A stretch of DNA of 64,000 nt from JAPPLB01 sp965218555 (GTDB lineage Bacteria; Acidobacteriota; Terriglobia; Bryobacterales; UBA6623). A program made the position numbers and the translations under genes. The stretch is taken from positions 1,984,001-2,048,000 of the forward strand of contig OZ244625.1 in the NCBI GenBank assembly GCA_965218555.1. The letters are read 5' to 3'. The notes under the pieces are model-generated. The model saw only the letters and a program-made list of their open reading frames with translations, did no database searches and had not been told where the DNA came from. Position 1 is the stretch's first letter. Every line of letters begins with the position of its first letter. Below, piece after piece: positions 44,090 through 53,511 of this stretch.

Positions 44090-45757
44090 ATGAACCAGCC
44101 CGAACCGCAAAGTCTGTCCTTCCCAACTCTGATGAGCGATATCGAGAAAGGGTTGGTGAAAATCCCGCAGTTTCAACGAGACTTCGTGTGGACGAAGGAG
44201 AAGTCGTCGCTGTTGCTGGACAGCATGCTAAAGGGCTTCCCGATTGGCACCTTCGTGCTCTGGAAAACGAAGGAGTCCCTCAGGACGATAAGAAACCTCG
44301 GTGGTGCCAAGCTGCCCGAGACCCCGGAGGGGGATTTCACGCAGTACGTGCTCGACGGGCAGCAACGGCTAACGAGCCTTTATGCCGCCGCCAGAGGGCT
44401 GAAGGTCGAACGAGACGAGCGGACGGATGACTTCGCCGAAATGTACATCGACCTTGAGGCGGGAGAGGACGAGCCCATCGTCATCATCGACAAGGACGGC
44501 CGCGATCAGAAATCCTTGGTCCGGGTGGTGGATTTGCTGAACGCGGACATTTCGTTTCTGGCTGCATATCCGAAAGCGCTCCACAAGAAGCTCTCCGTCT
44601 ATAAGAGCCAGCTGGAAACCTATGCGTTCTCGATCGTGCTGGTCAAAGAAGCACCGATCGATATCGCCACGCAGATTTTCACGCGGATTAACGTGACGGG
44701 CCGGCCGCTTTCGGTCTTCGAAATCATGGTGGCGAAGACCTTCGACTCCACGCGCGATTTCGATCTTGCCGATGAATACGACAAGCTGATCGACCGGTTG
44801 CAGCAGGTGTCGTACGAAACGCTGCTCCCGGCAACCGTCCTGCAAACCGTGTCGGCGATCCTCGTTAAGGAATGCTCGAAGAAGGAGATTCTGAAACTCG
44901 ACAAGGGGAAATTCATTGATGTGTGGCCTGAGGCCGTGGATGCGATTTATAGAGCCGTGGACTACTTCCGCAGCTATTACCGTATCTCTGTGTCACGGTT
45001 GCTGCCGTACGGCGCGTTGCTAGTGCCGTTTAGTTATTTCTTTCACAGGCATCCTGACCGACCGACCGGCGACGAGGCGAAAAGGCTCCAGGACTTTTTC
45101 TGGAGAGTAGCGCTTGGCGGCAGATATTCGTACTCGCTGGAGTCCCGCCTCTCGCAGGACATTCGAAAGATCGACGCGATACTGGAGGGAAAGCTCCCCT
45201 CGTACGAAACTTCGATAGATACGTCCGAAAACTTCATCCGCCAAAATGGCTGGTTCGCTACCGGCCGCAGCTATATCAAGGCAATTCTGTGTGTGCTGGC
45301 GCATAAGCAGCCAAAGTCATTCGTCGATGACTCGGTCGTGACAATCAGCAATGACTGGCTCAAGCGCAGCAACTCGAAGAACTATCATCATTTCTTTCCG
45401 AAGGCATATCTGAAGAAGCAGGGCCTGGCGGATGTGGACATCAACCACATTGCGAACATCACGATCGTCGATGATTTCCTGAACAAGCGCCTCATCCGGG
45501 ACAAGGCGCCCGACCGCTATATGCAAGATTTCGCGAAGAAGAATCCAGACCTGGACCGGACGATGAGATCTCACTTGATCCGGCTCGACTCGTTCGGCGT
45601 ATGGGAATGCGACTATAAAAAATTCATCCAGAGGCGGTGCAAGGCTATTTCGCGGGAGCTCGCGAAACGCGTGATCCGGCAGGATATCGACGAGTTGGGC
45701 CAGGCCGTACACACGGACGATTACGAGGAAGCCGAATACGAGGAAGCGGCTGCCTGA
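44090..45757 (+). CDS. DUF262/DUF1524-like protein, candidate GmrSD-type defence nuclease
   Basis: 555 aa. N-terminal DUF262 (ParB-fold) block: VKIPQFQRDFVW (about 23-34) and the DGQQR motif VLDGQQRLTSLYAA (about 87-100). A C-terminal His-rich HNH-like segment begins near 428: NSKNYHHFFPKAYLKKQGLA, then DINHIANITIVDDFLNKRLI, the layout of DUF1524. Together these match the single-chain GmrSD/type IV family that cleaves modified phage DNA using nucleotides. The usual HIFP is here HFFP. It lies beside a broken integrase. Function is inferred from family and context. Confidence 0.8.
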   Translation: MNQPEPQSLSFPTLMSDIEKGLVKIPQFQRDFVWTKEKSSLLLDSMLKGFPIGTFVLWKTKESLRTIRNLGGAKLPETPEGDFTQYVLDGQQRLTSLYAAARGLKVERDERTDDFAEMYIDLEAGEDEPIVIIDKDGRDQKSLVRVVDLLNADISFLAAYPKALHKKLSVYKSQLETYAFSIVLVKEAPIDIATQIFTRINVTGRPLSVFEIMVAKTFDSTRDFDLADEYDKLIDRLQQVSYETLLPATVLQTVSAILVKECSKKEILKLDKGKFIDVWPEAVDAIYRAVDYFRSYYRISVSRLLPYGALLVPFSYFFHRHPDRPTGDEAKRLQDFFWRVALGGRYSYSLESRLSQDIRKIDAILEGKLPSYETSIDTSENFIRQNGWFATGRSYIKAILCVLAHKQPKSFVDDSVVTISNDWLKRSNSKNYHHFFPKAYLKKQGLADVDINHIANITIVDDFLNKRLIRDKAPDRYMQDFAKKNPDLDRTMRSHLIRLDSFGVWECDYKKFIQRRCKAISRELAKRVIRQDIDELGQAVHTDDYEEAEYEEAAA

Positions 45758-46510
45758 GTGGGCGTTGACGCTGACCGTGCCGACCCGCCGCTACGCCAGC
45801 AACTCTTCACTGCCCGCCGCACCTCGCCCATCGCTCTTGCCGATGATTCGCGCCCTGCTCGTCTCGGTCTGCGCCTCGCTCGCCCTGGTCGGCTAGGCCG
45901 GCTGCGGGCATCGTCTCGGCTCGCAGACTCTGCAACTCTGCACTCCCTGCGTCGCCCGTGACGGCTTCGCCGTGCACCGGCATCCGCACGACCGTTCGCG
46001 GTCGTATCGGCACTTCTGTCGGCTCCCGTGCGTGCGCTTCCGTCGCCGCGTCCGACAGCGTGCTCCGTACGACTGCCTGCGGCCCCGTTCGCGCCGCCGA
46101 CCTCCGCGGCGGCTTCGGTCCAGCGCACCCGCGCTGCTGACGTCGCGGTAACGGGTGCGCCGTCCTAGCTTGCGCTCGCGGTAACAAGTGAACGGAGAGC
46201 CATCGCCTTGGAGACCGGAGCCTGCACCATCGACGCCTGCGGTAACATGTGCGGCGGTGCCGGTGCGCTGAGGTAACGTCCCCGGCTCCGGTGCGCCATG
46301 TGTGAAGAACGCCGCCAGCTGCTTGCACCAAGCGCCGCACTTTGTTACCTCTGTTGCCGGGACGACAACGCGGAACGCGCCCCGAGATTGCGGGCCGGTC
46401 GTCTCGCTCAATCGCCGCGACGGCTCCAACTCCTTGCGGCGCCGGCGTTTCAAGCCGGTAGCGGTGTGCAGGGCAACTCGGCCCATCTCGACCCCAATAG
46501 GGGTTTAGTT

Positions 46511-46530
46511 TCTCACGGCGGGCGCATCGG
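46511..46530. repeat. Candidate island right boundary, direct repeat
   Basis: TCTCACGGCGGGCGCATCGG, 18 of 20 identical to 42316-42335, with a 13-bp identical core GCGGGCGCATCGG. Confidence 0.35.
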
Positions 46531-46660
46531 GCTCGTTGCTCGGCCCCGCGGCGGAACGTCTTGTGATGCAAGCCGCAGGGAGTGTTGGAATGTGGCGGTT
46601 CGTAAGTGAACGGAAATCGTGGGGCCTTTTGCCAGGGGTGCTAGTATGTGCTCCAGGCTC

Positions 46661-46666
46661 TATAAT
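46661..46666 (+). promoter_or_regulatory. Candidate -10 box
   Basis: TATAAT, a perfect sigma-70 -10 match, 48 bp before the small zinc-ribbon gene start. No strong -35 hexamer at 17 bp. Confidence 0.35.
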
Positions 46667-46713
46667 CAGATGCCGCCCTGTGATGAAGCGGCGTTGGTCG
46701 AGCAGAGGGAACC

Positions 46714-46947
46714 ATGAGCCACGACATCGGCCCCAAGGACCTGAAAACGGACACGGTTGTCGATCCCGAAGTGCTGAAGTCGGCACGCGAGGGAGTCTTC
46801 CGTCCGATACCCCCGAAGACGTTCCCGTGCAAGGTGTGCGGTGAAGAAGGTGCCACCGAGCGGTCGGACAGACTGTGCTGGGTATGCCGCCGGCTTAAGG
46901 TCAGCGCATGGCGGGATATTGAGCGGCAAGTGCTGCTTTCCGAGTAG
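46714..46947 (+). CDS. Small zinc-ribbon-like protein (77 aa), function unknown
   Basis: 77 aa with two CxxC pairs, FPCKVCGEEG and RLCWVCRRLKVSAW, likely forming one zinc site. It starts MSHDIGPKDLKTDTVVDPEV. I recognise this as a conserved hypothetical shape but not a named family. Short non-coding stretches lie on both sides. Confidence 0.6.
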   Translation: MSHDIGPKDLKTDTVVDPEVLKSAREGVFRPIPPKTFPCKVCGEEGATERSDRLCWVCRRLKVSAWRDIERQVLLSE

Positions 46948-47100
46948 TTCGCGTTCCCCTGCGGTGCCGTCTGCCGCGCATCTCTCGCCACATCATCCGG
47001 ACACTCCGCTGGAACAGCCCCGCCTCCGCACTACGGTTCGGGCTGGAGGTGATCTCCGTTTTTGGCAGTGTCGGTGTCGGCGCTGCCGTACCCTCTACGA

Positions 47101-48393
47101 TTATTGGTCCTCGGGGTACGGCGACCAAAGAACCGCGGACGTGATGCCCAGGGGATAGCCGGGAGCGCCCAGCGGCCCTTCGTTCCACCGGGCGTCGTAA
47201 TGGTAACCGAATAGCGTCAGGATGCGGCCATCGGCCAGCTCGATCGACTGCGGACTATGCATGCTCTGGTGCATCGCCCATCGAAACAGAATGAAGCGCT
47301 GGTCCCAGTCCCAGGTCTTGCCGTTGTCGCGGCTGAGCACGGCCTCGATGCCGTGATACATCTCACCGTCGAGCTCTCCCATCCGGGCGGCGTAGGTGAG
47401 AAGAATGTCGCCGTTGTTGAGAGTGAGCAGCTTGCTGTGGACCTTGCCGTACTGGAAGTGGACCTGCCGGTCGGTCCAGGTTCTACCCTCATCCATGGAT
47501 CGAGCGGTCGTGATGCGTCGCCAATGGTCGCTGGGGGATGGTAAGCCCTTGGCCTGGGCGGTGCGTAGCGCTACGACCAGCGCTCCGTCACGGGCGCGAG
47601 TGATCGCACCTTCAGAGGTAAGCCACTCGGGCGGCAGCCAAAGCTCCTCACCCCACGTTCGGCCGCTGTCGCGGCTGCGGCGCAGCAGAGAGTAAGCCGT
47701 CCAGCCCTCACGGCGCTCTCCCTGTACGTAGAACACGCCCGTAATCGTCTGTCCTTCGACGAGCAGTGTGCCGTGACGATAGGTTTGGCGGTTGCTGCCG
47801 TCGGGAAGTCGAGGGAAGGGAATCTTCTCGTCCCAGCTCTGCCCGCCATCCTCGCTAAAGCTGATGAACCCGGCATCATCCCGGGGAATCAACAGTACCT
47901 TCTTGTCCCCGATATTCACGGGCTCGGGACGCTCCAGTCCCCAATGGATGATCCGCGGCTGGCGCCAGCTTTGTGCTTCGTCGTCCGAGTGCATGATGAA
48001 CACACCCCGCTCCTCGCGGAACGGGTCTTTCAGCCAGCCGCTTGCCACCAGTACCAGACGTCCGTTGTCCATGCGAGCTATGCCGGCGAATTTCATCGAG
48101 TGAATCAGGAAGGTGTAGCTGAGGCCTTCTTGGTATGACGGGCCGTCGGGATGTTCCTGTCGAATCGCGATCGGCATCGGCGGGCTGATCACGCGCTCGG
48201 GAGAATACGAGGCGCCGGCTTCCTTGGAGGCTAGTTGTTGCAGCCTCTCCAGGGGAATGGTGTCCTTGGGCGTGGGCGCGTCTGTCGTCCTGGCGGATAC
48301 GTCCTTCGCTACGGGGATCTCCGACGCCACGACAGCTAGATGCAAGCCGCAGGCGAGCCAGCCGACCTTGGACAAGACCATCGTGATCCGCAC
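47101..48393 (-). CDS. Exo-alpha-sialidase-like BNR/Asp-box protein, exported
   Basis: 430 aa. N-terminal hydrophobic signal (MRITMVLSKVGWLACGLHLA). Asp-box motifs S-x-D-x-G-x-x-W repeat: SFSEDGGQSW, RRSRDSGRTW, ARSMDEGRTW and VLSRDNGKTW, plus a variant HSDDEAQSW, giving the six-bladed propeller of sialidases. Active-site residues are not all assignable by eye. The fold also occurs in non-sialidase glycosidases. The start ATG lies at 48393 with CTATCTCCTTCTCC upstream on the plus strand (GGAGAAGGAG on the coding strand). Confidence 0.82.
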   Translation of the reverse strand: MRITMVLSKVGWLACGLHLAVVASEIPVAKDVSARTTDAPTPKDTIPLERLQQLASKEAGASYSPERVISPPMPIAIRQEHPDGPSYQEGLSYTFLIHSMKFAGIARMDNGRLVLVASGWLKDPFREERGVFIMHSDDEAQSWRQPRIIHWGLERPEPVNIGDKKVLLIPRDDAGFISFSEDGGQSWDEKIPFPRLPDGSNRQTYRHGTLLVEGQTITGVFYVQGERREGWTAYSLLRRSRDSGRTWGEELWLPPEWLTSEGAITRARDGALVVALRTAQAKGLPSPSDHWRRITTARSMDEGRTWTDRQVHFQYGKVHSKLLTLNNGDILLTYAARMGELDGEMYHGIEAVLSRDNGKTWDWDQRFILFRWAMHQSMHSPQSIELADGRILTLFGYHYDARWNEGPLGAPGYPLGITSAVLWSPYPEDQ

Positions 48394-48559
48394 TGTCTAT
48401 CTCCTTCTCCTGGCTGGCGTTCAGACCGAATCTCCAACAACAAACCCGCAAATCTCTCTTGCAGGCAGGTGACAACTCTTGGCTTGAAGACTCTCATCTT
48501 CGGACGGCGGCGAAGAGCAGTCGACGGTTCTTATCCTCAGGTCTCCAGCGACAAAATGC

Positions 48560-48960
48560 CGGGATTGCTCGTTCATGATCGTAACCAACATAACCCTGCC
48601 GAGCCGCTCGGTGGTGCGGTTCTACAACAAGCGCGGGACGGCCGAGCAGTGGATCAAGGAAGGGAAGCAAGCGGCCCACTGGACCCGGCTGTCGTGCCAT
48701 CGCTTCCGGGCCAACGAAGTGCGCCCGCAGTTGAGTGTGCTGGCCTACAACCTGGGCAACCTGTGGCGGCGGCTGGGACGGCCGCATCGAATCAAGAGCT
48801 GGTCGCTGACGAAGTCTGCAGCACCGGCTAATGAAGACCGGAGGACGGCTCGTGAAGCATGCTCGCTACTTCTGGTTGCTATTGGCAGAGGGGCATCTCC
48901 ACCGGCGGTTGTTCGGAGACATGCGCGGAGGACACGCAGGAAACCCAGGTAGGCTCCCCC
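48560..48960 (+). pseudogene. IS1380-type transposase remnant
   Basis: Frame from about 48575 reads FMIVTNITLPSRSVVRFYNK then RGTAEQWIKEGK, WTRLSCHRFRANEVR, LSVLAYNLGNLWRRL, the C-terminal half of IS1380 transposases. After SWSLT the family continuation LMKTGGRLVKHARYFWLLLAE is in another frame, so a frameshift lies near 48810. The N-terminal two-thirds and the inverted ends are absent. Confidence 0.7.
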
Positions 48961-49106
48961 TCGCACGGTCGGCTTCATGCCGTAGTATTCCTCGCGGCAA
49001 GGCTCCTCGGGATCGCCGGCGATGACACGGCGAAACGGGGTCCGGGCCGCCGGCGCCATCATGGTCAAAGAACGCGGTGCTCGGACGCCTCTCGGACCCG
49101 GCCGGC

Positions 49107-50582
49107 TCACCGGCCGGTCGACTCTAAATCTCGCAGCAATCTATCACTCACCGAGGCCAGCTCGGTCTGCCCGAGAGACGTGGCTCGTTGGTTGGCTTGG
49201 CGGGCGAGGTCGACGGCCTTCTGACGAAACCCCGCCCTGCCGAGAACCAGCGCCACGTCGAACATGAGTGAGGGAGTCTGCTCGTCTTGGGCGGCCAGCG
49301 CCACGCGGAAACGCTCGAAGGCTTCGTCGTTTCTGCCTTGAGTGAGCAGGATGCGCCCCAGGTGGAAATGGGCCGGACGATAGCCCGGATTGTTTTCGAT
49401 CGCGAGGCGATGATGTGTCGCTGCTTCTTGGAGGCGGCCCTGCGGCTCGAGCATCAAGGCGAGGTTGCTGCGGGCCTTGGCGAAAGACGGGTCGGCCTCC
49501 AGCGCCTTCTGAAAAGCCTCCTCCGCTTGCGGCAACTTCTGCTGTTGCGCCATCAAGACGCCGAAGTTGTAGTGCACTTCCGCGTTCTCCGGGTCGGTCT
49601 CGACGGCAGCGCGATACTGCTTTTCCGCTTTTGCGAACTGCCCCAGCCTGGCGTAAAGCGAAATCAAGGCGCTATGAATCTCGGCAACACTGGGATCGAT
49701 CTCGAGCGCCTGCTCGAATGCCTTGACCGCCGCCGGCAGGTGGTCGGCCCGCGCGAGACGGAGCCCGCGATTGAAGTGTTCCCTGGCAGCAGCGGTGTTC
49801 TGCTCGCTCACTGCGTGTAGAACAGGATCTTTGAGTGGCTGCTCGGCCAAGCGATGTTTCCGGTACAAGGCGAAGTGTTTTTGCGATTTCTCCGTATCGC
49901 CGAGATCACGGTAAGCCAACGCCAGTGAATACTGCGCGGCCCCGAACTTCTCAGAGAGCCGGCACGCTTCACGGTAATGGTCGAGCGCGTCCGCCGCGTC
50001 ACGCCGGGCCGAGGCCACGCGCCCGAGGCCGTAGTGGGCCAGGGCGAGGTCGGGGTCCCGGCGAACGAGCGCCTCATAGATCTCCCGGCTTTCGTCGAGC
50101 TCATCCCCGTCAAGGAGCACGCCGGCAAGCCTGAGGAGCGCCGGCGGGTAGTGGGGATCCAACTCGATTGCCCGGCGCAACGACGTGGCGGCGGCGGCGT
50201 CCTTGCCAAGAAAGAACCTGACCGTCCCCAGATAGTAGGCCCATCGAAAATCATTCTGATCGAGCAGGTGGGCTCGCTCGTAGCACGCTTCGGCAGCTTC
50301 GTATTGCTTGTAGGCGTGCAACACCATGCCCAACCGTCCGTTGGCGACGGGGGAGGTCGGGTGCTTGCGCGCGTCGTTGTAGGCCTTCTGAAGCTGCTCG
50401 CGGATCGCCGGCCGTATCTCGTCCCCTGCAAGCGGAGGCAGGTTGGGAAGCTCGGCCGAGCGCCGGGTCGGAGCGGCATCGCAGGCCCCATAGAATAGGG
50501 CCGCGGTCACCACGAACAGCGCCGCCGCGCGTCGGTCGGCAGGCGGTCGACGCCTGTCAGGGCAATTTGGCTGCTGCGTCAA
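49107..50582 (-). CDS. Exported TPR-repeat protein
   Basis: 491 aa. The N-terminal hydrophobic segment AAALFVVTAALFYGACDA may be a lipoprotein signal (Cys34). At least ten TPR units follow, such as AEACYERAHLLDQNDFRWAY, SLRRAIELDPHYPPALLRLA, AEKQYRAAVETDPENAEVHY and EEAFQKALEADPSFAKARSN. A periplasmic interaction scaffold is likely. It is last of a run with the cupin and ROK genes (gaps of about 41 and 42 bp). Confidence 0.85.
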   Translation of the reverse strand: MTQQPNCPDRRRPPADRRAAALFVVTAALFYGACDAAPTRRSAELPNLPPLAGDEIRPAIREQLQKAYNDARKHPTSPVANGRLGMVLHAYKQYEAAEACYERAHLLDQNDFRWAYYLGTVRFFLGKDAAAATSLRRAIELDPHYPPALLRLAGVLLDGDELDESREIYEALVRRDPDLALAHYGLGRVASARRDAADALDHYREACRLSEKFGAAQYSLALAYRDLGDTEKSQKHFALYRKHRLAEQPLKDPVLHAVSEQNTAAAREHFNRGLRLARADHLPAAVKAFEQALEIDPSVAEIHSALISLYARLGQFAKAEKQYRAAVETDPENAEVHYNFGVLMAQQQKLPQAEEAFQKALEADPSFAKARSNLALMLEPQGRLQEAATHHRLAIENNPGYRPAHFHLGRILLTQGRNDEAFERFRVALAAQDEQTPSLMFDVALVLGRAGFRQKAVDLARQANQRATSLGQTELASVSDRLLRDLESTGR

Positions 50583-50623
50583 GTCGCTCCCACGCAGTGG
50601 GCAAGGGCGCGGTCCCAGGGCGC

Positions 50624-50995
50624 CTAAAGCTTCAACGGCTCCGGTGTGCGAATGAAGAAGACCTTCTTGACCGTCTTCTTGACATCCCAGTGGGTCTCGA
50701 GGCCCAACGGGAAGTGCACGACATCACCCGGTCCAAGAGTGTAGGTGTCGCCGTTCTCTTCTCGGATCGAAACGTCCCCCTCGAGGACCCGGGCGAATTC
50801 GTCCCATCCGAAGCGCCATTTGAACTGCCCCGGACTACATTCCCAGAAACCAACTGATAGCAACTGATCTTCGGACTGCATCAGAATCGTCCCCCGTGCG
50901 ACGGGATCGCCGCCCTTGATCCAATCGGGGTTGATGGGCATGGCGGGCAGCGGCTCGCCAGGCGTGTGGGTGGTCTTGATCTTCAACTGACTCAT
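50624..50995 (-). CDS. Cupin-domain protein
   Basis: 123 aa from ATG 50995 (ATG 51001 adds two residues). Cupin motifs WECSPGQFKWRFGWDEFARVLEGDV and GPGDVVHFPLGLETHW are visible, but the first motif has FGWDE instead of the usual HxHxxE, so metal binding is doubtful. It resembles the cupin_3 (DUF861) group seen in ethanolamine- and ureidoglycine-linked proteins. Role unknown. Confidence 0.75.
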   Translation of the reverse strand: MSQLKIKTTHTPGEPLPAMPINPDWIKGGDPVARGTILMQSEDQLLSVGFWECSPGQFKWRFGWDEFARVLEGDVSIREENGDTYTLGPGDVVHFPLGLETHWDVKKTVKKVFFIRTPEPLKL

Positions 50996-51037
50996 GAGCA
51001 TTCTCCCAAACCAGGATGAGGGCAGGATGAGGGTCTG

Positions 51038-52276
51038 TCAAGATGGAACCAGAGTCGCCGGTTCCACGGGCTCGAAGACCGCTGCATCACAAATATTCTG
51101 CAGCAGCTTCGGGTGGAAGACCGATTGGCGGAAGGCGTAGGCCGCGGCCCCTTTCAAACGGATGTCGAGTCCGAGCCCGCTGACCGTGAGTTTCAGGTCT
51201 CGCACGAGTTCAGGGAGTGCGTGTCGAAAGAGTTCGTCTTTAACGATGGGCAGAAGCAGGTCCTCGCCGCTGATGATGTCGCCGCCGAAAATAATACGCT
51301 CAGGAGCCAACAGGTTGACCGCGTGGGACAAACCGAGGCCCAAAGCCCGGCCCGCACGGTCGACAACCGCCCGGGCGGCTTCATCACCCCGCCGGGCGCG
51401 GGCGAACACGTCCGCGGCGAGCCGGGGCGCCCCGTGGTTATCCGCTGAGCCTGCTCTTGCCAGATACTGCCGGACGATGTTGGGACCCGAGGCGATCGAC
51501 TCCAGACAGCCCCGTTTACCGCAGTTGCATTGATCCGACGCCCCCGCATCAATCGTGCAATGGCCCAATTCGCCGGTCAGCTCGTCTCGAACTTCGCCCG
51601 TCACGCAGGTGCCGATCCCGATGCCGTTTTCGTCGATGACGAACAACCAGTTGCCTTGGGCCGGCACCTGCCCCAAACGCTGCTCCGCTTCGACGCAAAT
51701 GTGACCTACGGTTTGCGAAAACACGGGGATATCAAACGCTTTCTCGATCTCCACGCGAAAAGGGAACTTGTCCCAGCCGAGATTGACTGCGGTCACACGG
51801 CCTGACGAGTCCATGACGCCGGGATAACTGATTCCCACTGCGAGAACCCTCTCAACTTGGCGCGCGGTCAAGTTCCGCAAAACGCGGTCGGAGCCTCTCC
51901 TCAGTGTGTCGATTTCGAGCCTGCGACCGACCTCGAACCTCTCCTCCCATCGGTAGCGGATGTCGCCGACGAAGTTTGAAAGACCGAAACGGATGCGGTT
52001 GCCCTCAAGGTCGATCGCCAGCAGATATCCGGTGTCGTCGTTCAGCTTCAGGATCTCCCGTTTTCGCCCGCCGTTGGATTTCTGCTCCCCCGCCTTCAAG
52101 ATGACCCCGCGGTCCAGCAGATAGCGGAGCGCCTGACTGACACTCGCCGCATTGAGGCTGGTGGCTTGCATGATGTCTCGGCGGGTGAGGGACCGCTCCT
52201 TGAACAGAACCAGCAGAATATCGCGCAGCCACTGCTCGGCAACGCCGGGAGGGAGGATTGGCGCTCGTGTAGACAT
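51038..52276 (-). CDS. ROK family transcriptional regulator
   Basis: 412 aa from ATG 52276. N-terminal winged helix (LTRRDIMQATSLNAASVSQA) followed by an actin-like ATPase/sugar-kinase fold: YLLAIDLEGNRIRFGLSNFV, VLAVGISYPGVMDSSGRV, and the zinc-type CNCGKRGCLESIA. NagC/XylR-type members bind sugars and repress transport and catabolic genes. It is divergent from a TonB receptor gene across 320 bp, and probably controls it (inference). Confidence 0.88.
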   Translation of the reverse strand: MSTRAPILPPGVAEQWLRDILLVLFKERSLTRRDIMQATSLNAASVSQALRYLLDRGVILKAGEQKSNGGRKREILKLNDDTGYLLAIDLEGNRIRFGLSNFVGDIRYRWEERFEVGRRLEIDTLRRGSDRVLRNLTARQVERVLAVGISYPGVMDSSGRVTAVNLGWDKFPFRVEIEKAFDIPVFSQTVGHICVEAEQRLGQVPAQGNWLFVIDENGIGIGTCVTGEVRDELTGELGHCTIDAGASDQCNCGKRGCLESIASGPNIVRQYLARAGSADNHGAPRLAADVFARARRGDEAARAVVDRAGRALGLGLSHAVNLLAPERIIFGGDIISGEDLLLPIVKDELFRHALPELVRDLKLTVSGLGLDIRLKGAAAYAFRQSVFHPKLLQNICDAAVFEPVEPATLVPS

Positions 52277-52503
52277 CCTGCTGACATCTTGGCACGCCCG
52301 ATGGCCGTGAAGCAATCTGGCTCTTTTTATAACAGACAAACTATATCGTGATAGGTACAGGCTCTCGTTCGGTTCCGCAGGTGATGACCTGTTCAAAATC
52401 CCTATATAAGTGGTTCTTCTTGGGTGGTCCGGAAAGTGGTAAGGCTTGGTTGTGTCCGGCTGGAACGGCCCTGCACAGGAGACGATGGGGATACTATTTT
52501 TAC

Positions 52504-52532
52504 TTGACAAATAAACTGAGTGTGCATAGAAT
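52504..52532 (+). promoter_or_regulatory. Strong sigma-70-type promoter of the TonB receptor gene
   Basis: TTGACA (52504-52509), 17 bp, TAGAAT (52527-52532), 64 bp before the ATG at 52597. A perfect -35, one mismatch in the -10, consensus spacing. It lies in the ROK/TonB divergent region where a ROK operator is expected. Confidence 0.7.
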
Positions 52533-53505
52533 CGCCCCAGAGCTTGAATCTCGATGCCGGCGGAAGCAGGAGTCAGAGCCGGCCGAGGAGGAACCCATGA
52601 GAATGACGAGGAGCAACACTGTTTCAGCGATTACCGCCCGCACGGTGTTGGTGTCCCTGGCTGCGGTCCTGTTCCTGTTTGGTGTCGAGCTGGAGGCCCA
52701 AACCGTCACGTCGACCCTGCGGGGAACGGCGTTCGACGTGACCAGCGCCGTCGTGCCGGGTGCCGGGGTTACCGTTGTCAATCAGGGGACCGGCCTCCGA
52801 CGAGAGGTCGCAACCAATGCGAACGGGGACTATGAGGTCATCGATTTGACGAGGGGCACCTACCGCCTGACCGCCGAACTCGCCGGTTTCAAGACCTTCG
52901 TGGCCGATAACATCATTCTCGAGAGCAGCCAGGTTCGGCGCATCGACATCACGTTGGAGGTGGGAGAGGTCGAAGCCGAGGTGACGGTGACAGCCGATGC
53001 GGCTGTGATCCAAACCGAGACCGCCAAGATTCAGACCGGGTTCCAAAACGAGAAGTATGACAACTTCCCGCTCGTCAGCCAGTACTTCGACCCGAACGGA
53101 ATGTTGGCGACACTACCGAACGTGCAGTCGCCACAGGGAGGCTATGGCGTCCGCTTCGCGGGGCAGCCGCCCAGCCAAATTCAAGAGGGCATGGACGGCG
53201 CAACCAACGACGGCATCGTCAACCAGATCAACAACCTGGAGGACATGCAGGAGCTGCAGGCGGTGATGGTCAACGCACCCGCCGAATACAGCCGTCCCGG
53301 AAACTTCAACATGGTCACCAAGAGTGGAACCAACCTGTTCCACGGACGTGCGGAGTACTACCAGGAGAACTCGGCGTTGAATGCGCGCGACTTCTTTGAA
53401 GGCGAGAAGACCAAGACGCTGCTTCACACGGTCGGCGCCAGCCTTTCGGGGCCCATTCGCAAGGACAAGACGTTCTTTTACACCTCCATCATCGGATTTC
53501 GCGTG

Positions 53506-53511
53506 CCTAGC
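53506..53511. repeat. 6-bp target duplication, left copy
   Basis: CCTAGC, repeated at 54543-54548 on the other side of the IS481 element. Confidence 0.75.

Larger units (their letters stand above)
45758..46713. other. About 950 bp GC-rich non-coding region with GGTAAC motifs
   Basis: No reading frame is supported. GCGGTAACN2GTG-like motifs recur at 46145, 46178 and 46239, with GAGGTAAC at 46270 and the inverse GTTACC at 46344; spacing is irregular (33, 61, 31, 74). A TATAAT box stands at 46661, ahead of the small zinc-ribbon gene. The island's possible right direct repeat is at 46511-46530. Confidence 0.45.

Noticed and set aside
45758..46713. CRISPR array or diversity-generating retroelement
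   Set aside because: The GGTAAC repeats are short and irregularly spaced; no reverse transcriptase, cas gene or template/variable pair was found.
50624..50995. Metal-binding cupin enzyme
   Set aside because: The His-x-His motif is replaced by FGWDE, so an assignment to a metal-dependent enzyme is not supported.
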